In this document: positions 8,007-16,005 of the stretch, one piece after another
Numbering within the stretch: position 1 is the first letter of the stretch
Layout of the letters: the number at the start of each line of letters is the position of its first letter
NCBI GenBank assembly: GCA_030267565.1
Contig: BRXU01000069.1
Coordinates: 1-64,000 of the forward strand
DNA length: 64,000 bases
Direction of reading: 5' to 3'
DNA from: Pleodorina starrii
Taxonomy: Eukaryota; Chlorophyta; Chlorophyceae; Chlamydomonadales; Volvocaceae
Program-made: the position numbers and the translations under genes
The notes under the pieces: model-generated
Database searches by the model: none
What the model was told of the DNA's origin: nothing
Seen by the model: the letters and a program-made list of their open reading frames with translations, nothing else

Positions 8007-9509
8007 TTATGCCGAGACGTTGAAGGTGGTCATCATCCCACTGGCCAGATGCGGCATGTGATGACAGTGGAGCATCCATTCGGCGGCCTCGCCCGCATCC
8101 AGCGCCACGGTCACCATCGACATCGGCGGCACATAGACCGTATCGCGCAACGCCCCAGCCACGCGGTTGCCGTTGATGGCCACAACCTGGAAATGGTGGC
8201 CGTGAAGATGCATCGGATGTCCCATCATGGACATGTTGTGGAAATTTAACTCGACCCGCTGACCGGTGGTCGCCGTGACCGGAACCCGGTCCTCGAACAG
8301 TCGGTCGTTGATGGTCCAGCGATACGGCTGCATCTGGCCGCCCAGCATGACCATCGGCGACAAATCGGCGGGACGGTCGGCCAGTGGCGCAAGCGCCCGC
8401 AGGACCGCCTCTTGCGCAAGGTCAATGTCAAAGGCCGGTGCCGCCTCGTCCGACAGGCCCGAGATGATCGGCACATCCGCGCCGGCCGTCGCCAGGATCA
8501 GACCCGTGCGTTCATGCGCCCCCTCGCGCAGCGCCAGGATCGGCCAGGCACCACCGCCCGAGGGCAGGTCAAGCTCGATATCCAGTCGTTGCCCCATCGC
8601 AACGCCAAAGCGCGCCGCCGGAAGTGCCTGCACCGGCTGGCCGTCCACCGCGACCAGTCGCGCTGGAACATCGCCGCAGGCGATCCAGAATACCGTGGCG
8701 GCGGCGCCGTTGATGACGCGCAGCAGAACCCGCCCGCCCTTCTCGACCGCCACGATCTCGGGATCGGAGAGGGTCCGGTCATTCGCCAGATAGGCATCGA
8801 AATTGAAGTCGTTCAGGTCCATCGCCATGCCGCCCATCCCGGCCGCGGTCATGCCTTCCATCCCCTCCATCGCCGACATGCCGGATGTGCCCATCGCACC
8901 CATATCATGCCCTGCATGAGCGTTGGCGCCCTGCGCATCATCGGCAGTTTCAGGCTCTGGATGGCCTTTCCCGGATCGGATCTCGTCCAGAACCTCTTCC
9001 GGCGGACGGAAAGAAAAATCATGCAGGAAAATGGTGACCTCTTGTCGGTCGGCCTTCACGTCATCGGGGCGCCGGACAATTAACGGCGCCGCCAGCAACT
9101 GCATTTCCTGAACCGGCACATGGCTGTGCATCCAGTGCGTTCCGGCCGCTGGTTCGAAATCATAGGACCGCGTTTCGCCGGGGCGCAGCAGCGGCAATGG
9201 CATGTCGGGCACGCCGTCCTGCACATTGGGCGGAATTTGCCCATGCCAGTGAACGATCGTCGGCACGTCGAGATCATTGGTCAGGTTGACGAGGAAGCGC
9301 TGGCCGGGGTCCAGAACCAGCCCCTGGCCACCGGCGCCATTGACCAGTCCGAAGACGGTCGCCGCGCGCCCGTCGATGTCCAGAGAGCGTGTGGTCGCGC
9401 GCAGCCCAAGTGGGGCCGTCTGTGAAAGGCCAGCGCGTGGCAGCGAAAGTGCAGCGATTAAAGCACTGGACCCGGCCAGAAAGCCGCGGCGATCGAGTAA
9501 GTTTGTCAT
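8007..9509 (-). CDS. Multicopper oxidase, CueO-like, Tat-exported
   Basis: A 500-residue oxidase. The Tat signal is DRRGFLAGSSALIAAL. Copper motifs: HWHG (87-90), HWMHSH (125-130), HPMHLHGHHF and HCHHMPHLASGMM at the C-terminus. The last gives the type 1 Cys-His-Met and the type 3 His residues. A Met/His-rich insertion (about 200-235, MSAMEGMEGMTAAGM) resembles the Cu(I)-binding loop of CueO. It probably oxidises Cu(I) to Cu(II) in the periplasm. It heads a tight leftward run with cytochrome c, DsbA, DUF305 and transpeptidase genes; the exported protein at 9582-9920 lies just before it. Confidence 0.92.
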   Translation of the reverse strand: MTNLLDRRGFLAGSSALIAALSLPRAGLSQTAPLGLRATTRSLDIDGRAATVFGLVNGAGGQGLVLDPGQRFLVNLTNDLDVPTIVHWHGQIPPNVQDGVPDMPLPLLRPGETRSYDFEPAAGTHWMHSHVPVQEMQLLAAPLIVRRPDDVKADRQEVTIFLHDFSFRPPEEVLDEIRSGKGHPEPETADDAQGANAHAGHDMGAMGTSGMSAMEGMEGMTAAGMGGMAMDLNDFNFDAYLANDRTLSDPEIVAVEKGGRVLLRVINGAAATVFWIACGDVPARLVAVDGQPVQALPAARFGVAMGQRLDIELDLPSGGGAWPILALREGAHERTGLILATAGADVPIISGLSDEAAPAFDIDLAQEAVLRALAPLADRPADLSPMVMLGGQMQPYRWTINDRLFEDRVPVTATTGQRVELNFHNMSMMGHPMHLHGHHFQVVAINGNRVAGALRDTVYVPPMSMVTVALDAGEAAEWMLHCHHMPHLASGMMTTFNVSA

Positions 9510-9581
9510 GTAAGAAATCCATCATGCCCCGGGGGGCAAACTGTGTCAGACGCCTCTGATGAGGCATCACGAAGCAAACGC

Positions 9582-9920
9582 TCAGAGGGATTTCGGAGGA
9601 CGGACGGCGGGGCCGACGCCGCGACTGTCATGGGCCGCATCGGTGAACGGCCACTGCAAGGGGTGTTCGTTCCTGACCGGGGCCAAATGCGCGGTGACGA
9701 TCCAAGGCGTAGACGTGCCAAGACAGATGATCGCGCAGGCATCGGTCATAGCCGATTGGGACGGAGGATGCTCTTTGTCATAATGCTGCGTGTCAGCCGC
9801 AATCATCTCGGCCGACATATGGTGACCGGGCATATCAGCAGCTAAAGCCATCTCCGCATGCTGGATCAGACCGCCGAGAGCAATCAGGACAACCAGCAAC
9901 GAAGAGATCCAGCGGCGCAT
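9582..9920 (-). CDS. Small exported His/Met-containing protein
   Basis: A 112-residue protein with a clear signal peptide (RRWISSLLVVLIALGGLIQHAEMALA). The mature part starts with metal-ligand-rich sequence (MPGHHMSAEM, then HYDKEH) and has a Cys pair in DACAIICLG. That fits a periplasmic copper-handling protein. The family is not recognised with certainty; some DUF2946-like proteins near copper genes look similar. It lies 72 bases upstream of the oxidase gene on the same strand, so it is probably the first gene of that operon. Confidence 0.6.
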   Translation of the reverse strand: MRRWISSLLVVLIALGGLIQHAEMALAADMPGHHMSAEMIAADTQHYDKEHPPSQSAMTDACAIICLGTSTPWIVTAHLAPVRNEHPLQWPFTDAAHDSRGVGPAVRPPKSL

Positions 9921-9985
9921 TCCTAGCTCGGGTCCAGAGAGGTTCGTAAGTTGTGATGGTAGTCGCGTGGCAACCCGGATTCAAC

Positions 9986-10216
9986 TCACGGTTTGCTCAG
10001 CAGCTTTGCAAGTGGTGAAGCGGCCGGCAAGCCCCATCCCCTCCTAGCTTCCCGGTTGAACGCCATAAGCCGCTGCGCGTTCTGCGTCACCAGAACAGAT
10101 GCGCCTGTTTCGGTGAGGATCGCGATACAAGGGCCCGTCATGCCCGCCACGGTTGTGATCAGGAGCAGACCCTTCAGACCGGGACCGATGACCACGTTCT
10201 GGCGGATGTTCGCCAT
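9986..10216 (-). pseudogene. Zn/Cd-type P-type ATPase, C-terminal fragment
   Basis: About 76 residues from [16 protein letters not shown] through [14 protein letters not shown] match the last two membrane helices of ZntA/CadA-type exporters. The catalytic domains are absent. Its 5' side is fused at about 10215 to a substrate-binding-protein fragment. The shared bases GATGGCGAACATCCG at the join suggest end-joining or short-homology recombination. The ATPase homology is from pattern memory, so the exact metal class is uncertain. Confidence 0.7.
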
Positions 10217-10590
10217 CCGCCACCGCGCGCACCACGTTGCGATGGCCAAACGTGAAAATGGATCGACTGAAGAAGCCCTCGACCTGTTCCCCCATCCGGC
10301 GCAGATCGGTCGCGGTCACAAGATAGCCAGAGTTCGAATCCGGGTCGGAAAATGCATGCGTGCCCCCTTGCAGGTCGGACAGCGCTTCCGCTCCATCTTC
10401 AGCCCCGACAATGAGGTAAGACTGGTATCGCGGGCCACCGCGCCACACAGGCGCAGCGACAAGATCCAGCAAATCGGCGTGCTGGAGATAGGGATAGCCG
10501 CAAAGCCAAGCCGCATCGACACTACGTTCCAGCAGAAGGCCAGTGATTTCCTGATAGGTGCGACGCTGAACCAGTTCGATCTCACGCCCC
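10212..10590 (-). pseudogene. PhnD-like substrate-binding protein fragment
   Basis: About 125 residues in frame with the preceding ArsH piece resemble the central part of periplasmic phosphate/phosphonate-binding proteins: [20 protein letters not shown], then [16 protein letters not shown], where [11 protein letters not shown] is the typical ligand-loop pattern. No signal peptide or C-terminal helix is left. It is joined upstream to ArsH (about 10590) and downstream to an ATPase fragment. Such binding proteins occur in arsenic islands, so one source island could have supplied all three pieces. Confidence 0.7.
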
Positions 10591-10784
10591 ATCCGCATCC
10601 AACGCCCGAGCAGCCGCATCTGGTTCACGGCGTTGAAGCTCTGCGATCCGCCCGAGACCTGCATTACTGCCAGCGTCTTTCCCTGCGTCGGGCGCACGGC
10701 GCCCTCGGACAGCGGGATCCAGTCGATCTGCGTCTTCATCAACCCGGTCATCGCGCCGTGACGCTCAGGGCTTGACCAGACCAT
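10590..10784 (-). pseudogene. arsH: ArsH-type NADPH-FMN reductase fragment
   Basis: The first 65 residues ([19 protein letters not shown], then [19 protein letters not shown]) match the central flavodoxin-like part of ArsH, the organoarsenical oxidase/FMN reductase. Both the N-terminus and the C-terminal third are missing. It stands 23 bases after the MerR-type promoter region, so a foreign gene fragment now sits where the regulated gene should be. Confidence 0.8.
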
Positions 10785-10807
10785 GCCCTCACTCCATGCG
10801 GTACGTA

Positions 10808-10839
10808 TATAAGTCCCGTATCATAGTACGGGATCAAGG
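10808..10839 (-). promoter_or_regulatory. MerR-type promoter/operator reading leftward
   Basis: On the minus strand, TTGATC and TTATAT are 19 bases apart, the over-long spacer characteristic of MerR-activated promoters. The spacer holds the perfect dyad CCCGTA-N6-TACGGG (10815-10832). The start codon of merR lies 14 bases beyond the dyad on the other strand, so the regulator should repress itself and activate the leftward promoter. The leftward gene is now only an ArsH fragment. Confidence 0.75.
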
Positions 10840-10845
10840 GTAAAA

Positions 10846-11226
10846 ATGCTGACGATCGGAAAACTTGCCGAGGCTGGTGGAGTCGGTGTCGAGACCATCC
10901 GCTTCTATCAACGCAAGGAGCTTCTCCCGGTCCCTGTGCGCGACGGCGGCATTCGCCGCTATGACCAGGAGGACCTGCGGCGGCTTTGGTTCATCCGCAA
11001 GGCACAGCAGGCTGGCTTCACGTTGGAGGAGATCAAGGAGTTGATCGAGCTGGACTCGGGTCATGACCATGATCGAGCACAGCATATGGCCAAGAAGCGG
11101 TTGGCCAAACTTGAGGAGCAGATTGCTGAATTGCAGCGGGCCCGGGCAAGCCTGCAAAGGCTTGCAGAGGCCTGTGCGAAAGACCAGTCGGGAGCCTGCC
11201 CTATTCTCTTTGCGTTCGACGATTAG
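10846..11226 (+). CDS. merR: MerR-family metal-responsive regulator
   Basis: A 126-residue protein with the N-terminal winged helix (LTIGKLAEAGGVGVETIRFYQRK), the dimer helix, and a C-terminal AEACAKDQSGACPI loop that keeps two Cys at the places of MerR Cys117 and Cys126. The first mercury ligand (Cys82, usually in a GxxC context at the dimer-helix start) is not present: the stretch reads LDSGHDHDRAQ, with His and Asp instead. Hg(II) sensing as in Tn501 is therefore doubtful, and another metal or weak sensing is possible. The operator is just upstream. Confidence 0.8.
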   Translation: MLTIGKLAEAGGVGVETIRFYQRKELLPVPVRDGGIRRYDQEDLRRLWFIRKAQQAGFTLEEIKELIELDSGHDHDRAQHMAKKRLAKLEEQIAELQRARASLQRLAEACAKDQSGACPILFAFDD

Positions 11227-11363
11227 GCCTGCTCTGAGGCCGGCATGCCAAACACCGACACATGGAACTCGAAAAACGGCGCTGAAAACCTTCATCGATG
11301 CATGCGTCGATTGGAGGGCAGCAACGCAGCCCACTCCGACATTCGATTCACGCGCAAAACGGT

Positions 11364-11843
11364 CTATGCGGCCGGGTAGTGTGTGAAGACTTCGCTCGTG
11401 CCGTCCTTGCGAATGAGCAGAACATCATAGGCCTCGCGTTCGCTTTCAGGCCCCATGCCGGGTGAACCATAAGGCATACCGGGAACGGCAAGGCCGATGG
11501 CGTCAGGCTGCTCTTCCAGAAGACGGCGGATGTCAGCCACCGGCACATGGCCTTCGAGCGTGTAGCCCCCGATACGCGCCGTGTGGCAGGAGGCCATCGC
11601 CTCGGGAATGCCATTCTGGGACTTGTACCGCATCAGCGCGGTTCCGGCGCTGAGTTCGATCGTCACCTTGAAACCGGCGGCCTCGACAATCTCGATCCAG
11701 GCGCCGCAACAACCGCAGTTGGGGTCTTTCATGACAAGCATCTGGTTCTCGATGCTGCGTGCCCTTGCAGGCAGTGCCGACAGGGCGAATAGCCCCGCGC
11801 CCGTAGCCAGTATTCTTCGGCGTGAAAGGTTCTTACTGGTCAT
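11364..11843 (-). CDS. DUF411 protein, Tat-exported, copper-associated
   Basis: A 159-residue protein with a Tat signal (SRRRILATGAGLFALSALPARA) followed by the DUF411 core. The metal motif DPNCGCCGAW and the second part ASCHTARIGGYTLEGHVP are both present. DUF411 proteins are periplasmic metal-binding proteins usually found in copper or silver islands. The start at 11843 has AAGGA upstream; an upstream ATG (11861) is less well placed. It lies 32 bases after the CopA ATPase stop and ends the leftward copper operon. Confidence 0.85.
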   Translation of the reverse strand: MTSKNLSRRRILATGAGLFALSALPARARSIENQMLVMKDPNCGCCGAWIEIVEAAGFKVTIELSAGTALMRYKSQNGIPEAMASCHTARIGGYTLEGHVPVADIRRLLEEQPDAIGLAVPGMPYGSPGMGPESEREAYDVLLIRKDGTSEVFTHYPAA

Positions 11844-11874
11844 TTCATGTCCTTTTCCCAAGGGGATTACAGCC

Positions 11875-14205
11875 TCAAAGCGCGACCCGCCTGAGCCGGA
11901 GGGCGTTCGCGATGACGGAGACTGACGACAGGCTCATTGCCGCTGCCGCGATCATCGGCGACAGCAGCATGCCGGTCAGGGGATAAAGCAGTCCTGCCGC
12001 GATCGGCACACCGGCGGCGTTGTAGACGAAGGCGAAGAACAGGTTCTGCTTGATGTTGCGCAACGTGGCCTTGGCCAGGCGTCGGGCGCGGACCACGCCC
12101 ATGAGATCGCCCCCCAGCAGCGTCAGGCCCGCGCTTTCGACCGCAACATCCGCCCCGGTGCCCATGGCGATGCCGACATCGGCGGCGGCAAGGGCCGGGG
12201 CGTCGTTTACTCCGTCGCCCGCCATGGCCACCACAGCGCCATCCTTGCGCAAGGCATCGATGAGGTTCTTCTTGTCTTCGGGCAGGACACCGGCTCGCAC
12301 CTCGTCGATGCCCAACCTGGCGGCGACGGCCTCGGCGGTTCGCTGGTTGTCGCCCGTAGCCATGATGACACGCAGCCCAAGCTGGTGAAGGGTCCGGATC
12401 GCCTCGGCCGTCGAGGCCTTGATGGGGTCGGCAACGGCGACAATCCCGGCAAGCCGGCCGTCAACGGCAACGAACATGGCGGTCTTGCCTTCGCTGCGCA
12501 GTGCGTTGGCTCGTGCCTCGGCCAAGGTAGAGTCCAGTTCGAGGACCGTCATCATGGCCGCGTTCCCCAAGGCCGCGGTCCGCCCTTGGACGGTACCCTG
12601 CACCCCCTTGCCGGTGATGGCTTCGAAATCAGCGGCAGACTGCATCTCCACCCCACGGAACGTCGCGCCCTCGACAATGGCTTCAGCCAGTGGATGTTCG
12701 GACCCCCGTTCCAGGGCCGCCGCAACGGCAAGCAGATCCTCTTCGCCCATGTCACCCAGGCTGATGACATCGGTCAGCTTCGGTCGCCCCTCGGTCAGGG
12801 TGCCGGTCTTGTCCACGATCAGCGTATCGACCGCCGCCATACGCTCCAGGGCTTCGGCATCCTTGATCAGGACGCCAGCCTGTGCCCCGCGTCCAGCCGC
12901 CGTGGTGATCGAGATCGGCGTGGCCAGGCCAAGCGCGCAAGGGCAGGCGATGATGAGCACCGACACGGCGGCTGCGACCGCAAAGACCAGGGCTGGATCC
13001 GGTCCCCAGACCAGCCAGGCGGCAAAGGCAAGGGCGGCGATCGCCACGACCGTGGGAACAAAGACCGACGACACCTGGTCAGCCAATCCTTGGATCGGCG
13101 CACGCGACCGCCGGGCGTTCGAAACCATCTCGACGATCTGCGACAGGACGGTGTCGGCACCCACGCGACGCGCTTCGATCACGAGGCTGCCGTTCTTGTT
13201 GATGGTGCCGCCGGTCACCGGATCGCCGGGGACTTTCTCGACGGGAACGGGTTCGCCGGTGATCATGCTTTCGTCCACGGACGACCGGCCATCGACCACT
13301 GTCGCATCCACCGGCACGCTGTCGCCAGGCCGCACGCGCAGCCGGTCGCCTTCAACGACATTCTCCAATGGCGCATCATATTCAGTGCCATCCTCCAGCA
13401 CCCGGCGCGCGGTCTTCGGGGCCAGGTCCAGAAGCGCCCGGATCGCATCGCCCGTTCGTTCGCGCGCTCGCAGTTCCAGCACTTGGCCTACGAAGATCAG
13501 CGCCACGATCACGACTGCCGCTTCGAAATAGGTGCCGACGCCGTGGCCCATCCGATATTCCTCGGGAAAAAGCCCAGGCAGGAAGGTGGCGACGATGGAA
13601 TACAGATAGGCCGCGCCCACCCCGAGCGAGATCAGCGTCCACATGTTGGGCGAGCGGTTTTTGATCGAATCCCGGCCTCGCAGGAAAAACGGCGCGGCCG
13701 CCCAAAGGACGATCGGTGTGGCCAGAGCGAACTCGATATAGGATGCTAAGCGATGTCCGATCCAATCCCGGACCGGAAGGTTGACCAGTTCGCCCATGGT
13801 GAGGACAATCAGGGGAACGGCCGCTGCGGCGCTGATCCACATCCGCCGGGTGAATTCCGCCAGTTCGGGGCTAGGGCCGCCCGTCGGCAGCATCGGCTCC
13901 AGTGCCATGCCGCAGATCGGACAGTTTCCGGGAGCATCGCGGATGATCTGCGGATGCATCGGACAGGTCCATGTCGTGCCGGTAAGCTGTGCGGCCTTGC
14001 GGCCTTGGGCGTGACCGCTGGCATAGAACCAGGGATCTTCCTTGAAGGCGGCGTCACACTTTGCCGAACAGAAGTGAAACGTCTTGTCGGCGAACTGGGC
14101 CTTGCGCGTCTCGGGGCCGACCGCGACGGTCATGCCGCAGACAGGGTCGATGGCGGTCAGGGCACCGTCCGGAATTGCCGCTGCGCTATGGTGCTGGTGT
14201 TCCAT
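11875..14205 (-). CDS. copA: Cu(I)-exporting P1B-type ATPase CopA
   Basis: A 776-residue pump. Residues 1-60 hold a short His leader and a YHS domain (DPVCGM 20-24, HFCSAKC). Residues 78-104 form a second metal-binding unit (WTCPMHP, CPICGM). Then come membrane helices, the TGE phosphatase motif (316-318), the copper-selective CPC in helix 6 (421-423), DKTGT with the phosphorylated Asp (465-469) and [10 protein letters not shown]. It moves Cu(I) from cytoplasm to periplasm. The start at 14205 is preferred over the longer frame from 14301 because AAGGAAAG precedes it. It is the intact counterpart of the stub at 4139. Confidence 0.95.
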   Translation of the reverse strand: MEHQHHSAAAIPDGALTAIDPVCGMTVAVGPETRKAQFADKTFHFCSAKCDAAFKEDPWFYASGHAQGRKAAQLTGTTWTCPMHPQIIRDAPGNCPICGMALEPMLPTGGPSPELAEFTRRMWISAAAAVPLIVLTMGELVNLPVRDWIGHRLASYIEFALATPIVLWAAAPFFLRGRDSIKNRSPNMWTLISLGVGAAYLYSIVATFLPGLFPEEYRMGHGVGTYFEAAVVIVALIFVGQVLELRARERTGDAIRALLDLAPKTARRVLEDGTEYDAPLENVVEGDRLRVRPGDSVPVDATVVDGRSSVDESMITGEPVPVEKVPGDPVTGGTINKNGSLVIEARRVGADTVLSQIVEMVSNARRSRAPIQGLADQVSSVFVPTVVAIAALAFAAWLVWGPDPALVFAVAAAVSVLIIACPCALGLATPISITTAAGRGAQAGVLIKDAEALERMAAVDTLIVDKTGTLTEGRPKLTDVISLGDMGEEDLLAVAAALERGSEHPLAEAIVEGATFRGVEMQSAADFEAITGKGVQGTVQGRTAALGNAAMMTVLELDSTLAEARANALRSEGKTAMFVAVDGRLAGIVAVADPIKASTAEAIRTLHQLGLRVIMATGDNQRTAEAVAARLGIDEVRAGVLPEDKKNLIDALRKDGAVVAMAGDGVNDAPALAAADVGIAMGTGADVAVESAGLTLLGGDLMGVVRARRLAKATLRNIKQNLFFAFVYNAAGVPIAAGLLYPLTGMLLSPMIAAAAMSLSSVSVIANALRLRRVAL

Positions 14206-14349
14206 GTCGGTCTTTCCTTGAGTCCGGGATGCGCGTTCCGGTCGAAGTGTCATGGCGAAGCCCCTGCGTCGTCCCTGCCTGGCAGAAACGGAGAATAGCA
14301 AGAAACGCCGGTGTAGCCGCGCGATCGGAACCGCGCGGCCGACGTGATA

Positions 14350-14847
14350 TCACTTGGTGTTTTCGGCGAGCCAGGTCGTCATCTGCTCGATCTCACCGAC
14401 CTGTGCTTTGATGATCTCTTCGGCAAGCGCGCGCATCTTCTCGTCCTTCCCGTGTTCAAGCAGAACCTCAGCCATGTCGATGGCGCCCTGGTGGTGGGCG
14501 ATCATCCCGCAGGCAAAAGCCACATCGGCATCTTCATTCATCATGCCCTGATGCATGGCCGGCATCGTGACCATCATCTTGCGCATGTTGTCCTGAACAT
14601 GCTGGGGCATATCCTCCATCTTCATGCCACCCATGCCCATCATGCCTGCCATGCCGGAGCCCATGCCGCCGGCTTGCTGATCGGTTCCCGTCGAGGAACC
14701 CCCCATCTCGCCGGCCGGCATTTCTTGTGAGCCGGAGGATGCAGCACACTGTTCCGGAAGCTGGAATTCAGCATCCTGTGCGAAAACAGGGCCCGAAAAG
14801 GTGGTCGCGGTAATCGCCAAAATCGCCAGTATTTTAACCGAAGTCAT
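14350..14847 (-). CDS. Exported DUF305 protein with Met-rich segment
   Basis: A 165-residue protein. The signal peptide ends around VFAQ. The Met/Gly-rich stretch at about residues 60-80 (GGMGSGMAGMMGMGGMKM) is a Cu(I)-sponge type. A DUF305 core follows, with the hallmark CGMIAHHQGAIDMAEVLL, where the His pair and Met are likely ligands. Soluble periplasmic DUF305 proteins are frequent in copper-resistance islands. It lies upstream of the copA gene on the same strand with a 144-base gap. Confidence 0.85.
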   Translation of the reverse strand: MTSVKILAILAITATTFSGPVFAQDAEFQLPEQCAASSGSQEMPAGEMGGSSTGTDQQAGGMGSGMAGMMGMGGMKMEDMPQHVQDNMRKMMVTMPAMHQGMMNEDADVAFACGMIAHHQGAIDMAEVLLEHGKDEKMRALAEEIIKAQVGEIEQMTTWLAENTK

Positions 14848-14895
14848 GTGTCTTCTCCCAATTTGGTTAGGTGTCCATTCAGGGTAAGCTGATGT

Positions 14896-15174
14896 TCAGA
14901 AAACGGATACGTGCATGATCACGTCATCAGGTTTCAGTCCTGCCCTGTTCAACTCCTTGGGGGACATTATACGCCCGGCTGGAACGGGCATTGTGCTTGT
15001 AGGGCTAGCAGACCCCGAGATGGGCTCAGGTTTTTCGGCCGTGTCATTTACAGAAGAATGATCCCCACCAATACCCGACTGAGATCCTCTCGTGCTGTGA
15101 CTTGCTTCCTCGGCGTGAGCGAAACCTGCCACGATGCTGGCCACGGTCAGAGCGGCCACGAAGGTGTTTTTCAT
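14896..15174 (-). CDS. Small exported protein of unknown function
   Basis: A 92-residue protein with a signal peptide (KNTFVAALTVASIVAGFAHA) and a hydrophilic mature part rich in Ser, His, Gly, Pro. The C-terminal motif RIMSPKELNRAGLKPDDVIMHVSVF is neat and probably a small conserved fold. The ATG at 15174 has GGAAAA before it. A longer frame from 15204 overlaps the CusF stop as ATGA and would be translationally coupled. Family not recognised. The operon position implies copper handling. Confidence 0.55.
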   Translation of the reverse strand: MKNTFVAALTVASIVAGFAHAEEASHSTRGSQSGIGGDHSSVNDTAEKPEPISGSASPTSTMPVPAGRIMSPKELNRAGLKPDDVIMHVSVF

Positions 15175-15200
15175 TATATTTTCCAGTTTGTTAAAGGACA

Positions 15201-15482
15201 TCATTCCAGGATTTCAGTGATCGTCAGCTTGCCGTTCACGCGATCGGCAGCAAACTGGATGCTGTCGCCCTCGCTGAGCTTTTCGAGCATCTCCGGCTCT
15301 GCCACCTGAAACACCATTTTCATGGCCGGCATGTCGAGGTTTTTGAGTTCTTCGTGATCAACCGTCACCTTGTTCCATTTGGTGTCGATCTTGGTGACGG
15401 TTCCGTTCGTGATGTGGGTATCCGCGAGAGCGGCTCCAGCGGAAACGATCAGGGCGGCTGCGGTCAATTGGATTAGTTTCAT
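15201..15482 (-). CDS. cusF: CusF-like periplasmic copper chaperone
   Basis: A 93-residue protein with a signal peptide (LIQLTAAALIVSAGAALA) and the CusF beta-barrel. KNLDMPAMKMVFQV holds the Met-x2-Met-x-Met copper ligands, and the GTVTKID and WNKVTVDHEEL strands are typical. CusF passes Cu(I)/Ag(I) to CusCBA efflux in enterobacteria. Here a TolC-like channel is present but no CusA or CusB, so its partner may be the oxidase or a pump lost upstream. Short frame from 15563 ignored; the ATG at 15482 has a better context. Confidence 0.85.
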   Translation of the reverse strand: MKLIQLTAAALIVSAGAALADTHITNGTVTKIDTKWNKVTVDHEELKNLDMPAMKMVFQVAEPEMLEKLSEGDSIQFAADRVNGKLTITEILE

Positions 15483-15499
15483 GGTCGTGTCCTCTTGAT

Positions 15500-15970
15500 T
15501 CAGGATTTGGCGACAGTGATCGGACCGTGCATGCCGGACTCGTAATGGCCCATCATCAGGCATGCGAATTCGAACTCGCCCGCATTTTTGAATGTCCAGA
15601 GAATTTCTCCGGTCTCGCCCGGTTGCAGGCGCACGGCGTTCGGGTCGTCGTGCTCCATCTCGGGAAATTTTTCCATCAGTTCCTTGTGCTCGGCGTTGGC
15701 CTCGATCGTGTCCATGACGAACTCATGCTCCAGTTCACCCTTGTTGGTGATGACCAGACGGACGGTCTCGCCGGCTTTAAACGAAAGCTCTTTGGGTTCG
15801 AAAACCATGGCGCCGTCTTCTGTTTCCCGCATGGTGACCGCGACGGACTTCATGTCTCCGTCAGTTGCCGGTGCGCCCATCGGGTGGTCATGGCCGCCGG
15901 AATGCGTTCCCGCCGCCAGGGCAAAGGAGGGGAGAAGCGCAACCGCGCCGATCAGCATCAGTGATTTCAT
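15500..15970 (-). CDS. Cupredoxin (plastocyanin-like copper protein)
   Basis: A 156-residue exported blue-copper-type protein. After a signal peptide comes a His-rich linker (GTHSGGHDHPMGAP) and a cupredoxin fold. The ligand His sits in KGELEHEFV, and the C-terminal Cys-x4-His-x4-Met (CLMMGHYESGM) completes the type 1 site. It could carry electrons to or from the neighbouring CopA oxidase or buffer copper. The AAAGGAAAG ribosome-binding site supports the start. It sits between cusF and the oxidase gene on the same strand. Confidence 0.88.
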   Translation of the reverse strand: MKSLMLIGAVALLPSFALAAGTHSGGHDHPMGAPATDGDMKSVAVTMRETEDGAMVFEPKELSFKAGETVRLVITNKGELEHEFVMDTIEANAEHKELMEKFPEMEHDDPNAVRLQPGETGEILWTFKNAGEFEFACLMMGHYESGMHGPITVAKS

Positions 15971-16005
15971 CGGTCTTTCCTTTATCGTTGCTCGATCGTT
16001 CAGGG

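Noticed and set aside
10846..11226. Calling the MerR protein a functional mercury sensor
   Set aside because: The first of the three Hg-binding Cys is not in place, and no mer transport or reductase gene is present.
12385..13749. Plus-strand open frame of 454 codons
   Set aside because: Opposite the CopA ATPase, whose CPC and DKTGT motifs are clear.
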